A DNA stretch of 8,021 nt, taken from assembly GCA_017502065.1 (NCBI GenBank), contig JAFVVU010000269.1, forward strand, positions 1 to 8,021, read 5' to 3'. Both the position numbers and the translations under genes were made by a program. Under the pieces are notes generated by a model. It was not told the origin of the DNA. It did not search any database and saw only the letters and a program-made list of their open reading frames with translations. Of this stretch, positions 6,382 through 8,021 are shown piece after piece; position 1 is the stretch's first letter; every line of letters begins with the position of its first letter. The DNA is from Clostridia bacterium (GTDB lineage: Bacteria > Bacillota > Clostridia > RUG12999).

Positions 6382-6883
6382 CCTTTATTGCTTTATTAAG
6401 ATATTTTGTCAAAAGACCACCGACAATTCCGGTTAAAATTCCGGCTGTCGTACCTGTTGCGCAAAGGATAATCATATAGTATCCTATTTGAATATTTTCA
6501 AGAACAGCTATTGCAATAAGCACTTGTCCAAGATTGTGAAAAACCGCTCCCGAAACGCTTACTCCAACAGCAGAAAACCAATTGGTCTTTTTTAGAATTG
6601 CCATAACCGCAAGACTGAGTATTGCCCCTGCAAGAGAATAAATCACTGACATTGCATTTCCGAACAGAAGAGCGGAGACAAAAATTCTTACAAGAGAAAG
6701 AATAAGTGCTTCTTTTACTGTAAAAATATAAAGGCAAACAAGTATAATTATGTTTGCAAGTCCCATTTTAATACCGGGGATTGCCGGATAAAGAGGCGGA
6801 AGCACCGATTCTATATAGGACAGCACCAATGCCACCGCCGCCAGAAGCGACAAAAGCACCAGTTTTTTTGTGCTTTGTTTCAT
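6374..6883 (-). CDS. Gx transporter family membrane protein (EetB-like; formerly heptaprenyl diphosphate synthase component I)
   Basis: A 169-residue polytopic membrane protein with about five hydrophobic segments (roughly 9-26, 40-58, 58-75, 80-97 and 130-160). Conserved-looking motifs are PPLYPAIPGIKMGLANI (29-45) and SGAVFHNLGQV (110-120), which place it in the Gx_transp family whose fold recalls S-components of ECF transporters. The old annotation as a prenyl diphosphate synthase component is not supported by any DDxxD motif. Homologues called EetB occur beside EetA and ApbE in Gram-positive extracellular electron transfer loci, with unknown activity, possibly flavin or quinone-precursor handling. 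ATG at 6881-6883 has AAGGAGG (6896-6890) at a 6-nt gap; it lies 17 nt after the preceding stop. Confidence 0.88.
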   Translation of the reverse strand: MKQSTKKLVLLSLLAAVALVLSYIESVLPPLYPAIPGIKMGLANIIILVCLYIFTVKEALILSLVRIFVSALLFGNAMSVIYSLAGAILSLAVMAILKKTNWFSAVGVSVSGAVFHNLGQVLIAIAVLENIQIGYYMIILCATGTTAGILTGIVGGLLTKYLNKAIKGR

Positions 6884-6900
6884 TGGTTTCCTCCTTATAT

Positions 6901-7239
6901 TTACTCACCGATTTCCACTACAAGCTTTGCAGGCAAACACACTATTGTCTCTCCTGTTTTTGAAACCGGCCGGTGATTTACACATATTTTATCCGGACAG
7001 TCAGCATATGAAATATATGCTTTCCCGTTTTCTATAACAAGTACGTTTGTATTATTTTCATCTGTTATCGGCACCGTCATATTTTCATTCAGAGAATAAA
7101 CTGCAATTTCTTTGCCGTTTTTTATGACGTGTGCATTACCGCCATCTTTCTGCATCCCGAAATACACTAATGCAAATACAACTGTAACAACGGCAATAAC
7201 AGCAATCAGTATTGCATCATTGCGAATTAATCTTTTCAT
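6901..7239 (-). CDS. NusG domain II-containing membrane-anchored protein (EetA-like)
   Basis: A 112-residue protein with one N-terminal membrane segment (about 8-28) and an extracytoplasmic NusG-II-type beta domain. The conserved part is CPDKIC (81-86) followed by a SKTG turn and IVCLPAKLVVEI with Cys101, typical of this family. It is not a transcription factor despite the name. Homologues called EetA accompany EetB in electron transfer loci and also follow rnf operons in Clostridia; role unknown, perhaps an accessory or electron-carrying subunit, since the three Cys could form a disulfide or bind a metal. The ATG at 7237-7239 overlaps the rnfB TGA as ATGA and has no strong Shine-Dalgarno site, so translation is probably coupled to rnfB. 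An upstream in-frame TTG at 7266 would add nine residues overlapping rnfB and is less likely. Confidence 0.88.
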   Translation of the reverse strand: MKRLIRNDAILIAVIAVVTVVFALVYFGMQKDGGNAHVIKNGKEIAVYSLNENMTVPITDENNTNVLVIENGKAYISYADCPDKICVNHRPVSKTGETIVCLPAKLVVEIGE

Positions 7240-8021
7240 ATACTTTTTATACTGTGTGTAGGACAAAGCTCAACGCAAACGCCACATCCAGTACACTTAT
7301 CATAATCTATAACTGCAAGATTGTCTTCAACCTTAACTGCATTTTCAGGACAGTTAAGCTCACATTTTTTACAACCTATACAAGCATTTTTACAGCTGCT
7401 TCTCGCTACAGCACCTTTTTCTTTATTTTTACATAAAACTGCAGTATGTTTTATATCCGGAATCAGCGAAATAATTCCTTTTGGACATACAGCTGCACAA
7501 AGTCCGCAGCCCACGCAGTTTCTTCTGTCTATACGTGCAACACCGTCTTTTAAACATATGGCATCGTTCGGACATACTGCCGCACAGTCGCCACTACCTA
7601 AACAGCCGTATTTACACTCAAAAGGTCCGCCGTACAACTGCAGTTTTGCAGCGCACGAATCAATACCGAAATAGTCATTTTTTTCCTGAATTGCATCACA
7701 TGTACCGTTACAGTTAACATCAGCCACTTTTTCCACTACATCTTCTGCCGCAACACCCAGAATATCTGCAATTTCTGCTGCTACAGAATCCGCTCCAGGA
7801 ATACAAAGATTTGTTTTACATTCCCTTGGGATAACGCCGCTGCATAATCATCGCAACCCGTAAATCCGCAGGCTCCACAGTTAATACCCGGAAGACATTC
7901 ACGCAGTCTTTTTGCTTTCTCATCTTCTTCAACTTTCATAAAATGCGATGCAACAGAAAGCAATAGACTTGCTACAAGCCCTAAAACAGCAATAACCGCA
8001 AGGGCAATTAATATACCGTAC
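7236..8021 (-). CDS. rnfB: Electron transport complex subunit RnfB, 5' end beyond window and interrupted by a one-base frameshift
   Basis: RnfB is the ferredoxin-accepting subunit of the Rnf ion-pumping ferredoxin:NAD+ oxidoreductase, on the cytoplasmic face of the membrane. From 8020 one frame encodes an N-terminal membrane helix and the first [4Fe-4S] segment (CLPGINCGACGFTGC). At the A-run read from 7817-7814 the family sequence continues in the -1 frame (TNLCIPGADSV), down to the TGA at 7236-7238. In that frame follow four further ferredoxin-type motifs: CKYGCLGSGDCAAVCP, CVGCGLCAAVCP, CKNACIGCKKCELNCP and CTGCGVCVELCP. The combined length is about 261 residues plus a few missing at the start, normal for RnfB. 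As given, the first frame would stop at the TAG near 7783. One missing A explains the break: sequencing error, recent mutation, or less likely recoding. The gene probably ends an rnfCDGEAB operon. Confidence 0.87.
7814..7817 (-). other. Frameshift site in rnfB (A4 homopolymer)
   Basis: The minus strand reads GTAAAACAAATC. Both flanks match RnfB, but in frames differing by one; a run of five A would give GTA AAA ACA AAT and join VK to TNLC without loss. The site marks the probable one-base deletion. Confidence 0.75.

Noticed and set aside
6374..6883. Heptaprenyl diphosphate synthase component I as the function of the small membrane protein
   Set aside because: No Asp-rich prenyl-synthase motif; the sequence is a polytopic membrane protein of the Gx_transp family.
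7321..7674. 117-codon plus-strand open frame within rnfB
   Set aside because: It mirrors the repeated Cys-rich ferredoxin motifs on the opposite strand, has repeated low-information segments such as FGHTAAQSP, and no ribosome binding site; a shadow.

Overview
The window reads as a piece of a moderately AT-rich genome of an anaerobic Bacillota/Clostridia-type bacterium. The reasons are strong AGGAGG ribosome binding sites, consensus sigma-A promoters, an RnfB-type ferredoxin subunit, low-GC codon choice, and protein families typical of gut or other anaerobic Clostridia. Every supported gene lies on the minus strand, so in transcription order one reads from 8021 down to 1. Genus cannot be fixed from the sequence alone.

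Region 8021-5360 is the tail of a redox operon: rnfB (5' end beyond the window and broken by a one-base frameshift near 7814), a membrane-anchored NusG-domain-II protein (EetA-like) whose ATG overlaps the rnfB stop as ATGA, a Gx-transporter family membrane protein (EetB-like), a small terminator/attenuator hairpin, and apbE, the lipoprotein FAD:protein FMN transferase. Rnf subunits G and D carry covalent FMN added by ApbE, so the set makes sense as Rnf-complex electron transport plus its flavinylation enzyme. The two small membrane genes recall the extracellular electron transfer loci of Gram-positives.

Region 5359-4427 holds a DeoR/GlpR-family regulator with its own promoter (with overlapping palindromes), its own terminator, and then a promoter for the next operon preceded by TTGTCAA motifs spaced in an 11-bp register, which are good operator candidates.

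Region 4389-1310 is a tight three-gene operon: a GlpA/GlpO-like FAD oxidoreductase with a C-terminal BFD-like [2Fe-2S] domain, an NAD(P)/FAD oxidoreductase of the thioredoxin-reductase/NADH-oxidase fold, and a small Cys-rich DUF1667 protein. Together they look like an anaerobic heterotrimeric dehydrogenase, commonly annotated as anaerobic glycerol-3-phosphate dehydrogenase and probably controlled by the adjacent DeoR protein. The substrate is not proven.

Region 1281-1 contains a perfect promoter, a yybP-ykoY (Mn2+) riboswitch whose P1 strand is shared with an intrinsic terminator, and the N-terminal 361 residues of a P2-type cation-transporting ATPase that runs off the left edge. The layout predicts an ATPase switched on by excess Mn2+. 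The long stretches of sequence are explained by these genes; the points of most interest are the riboswitch, the phased operator-like repeats, the rnfB frameshift and the apbE attenuator.
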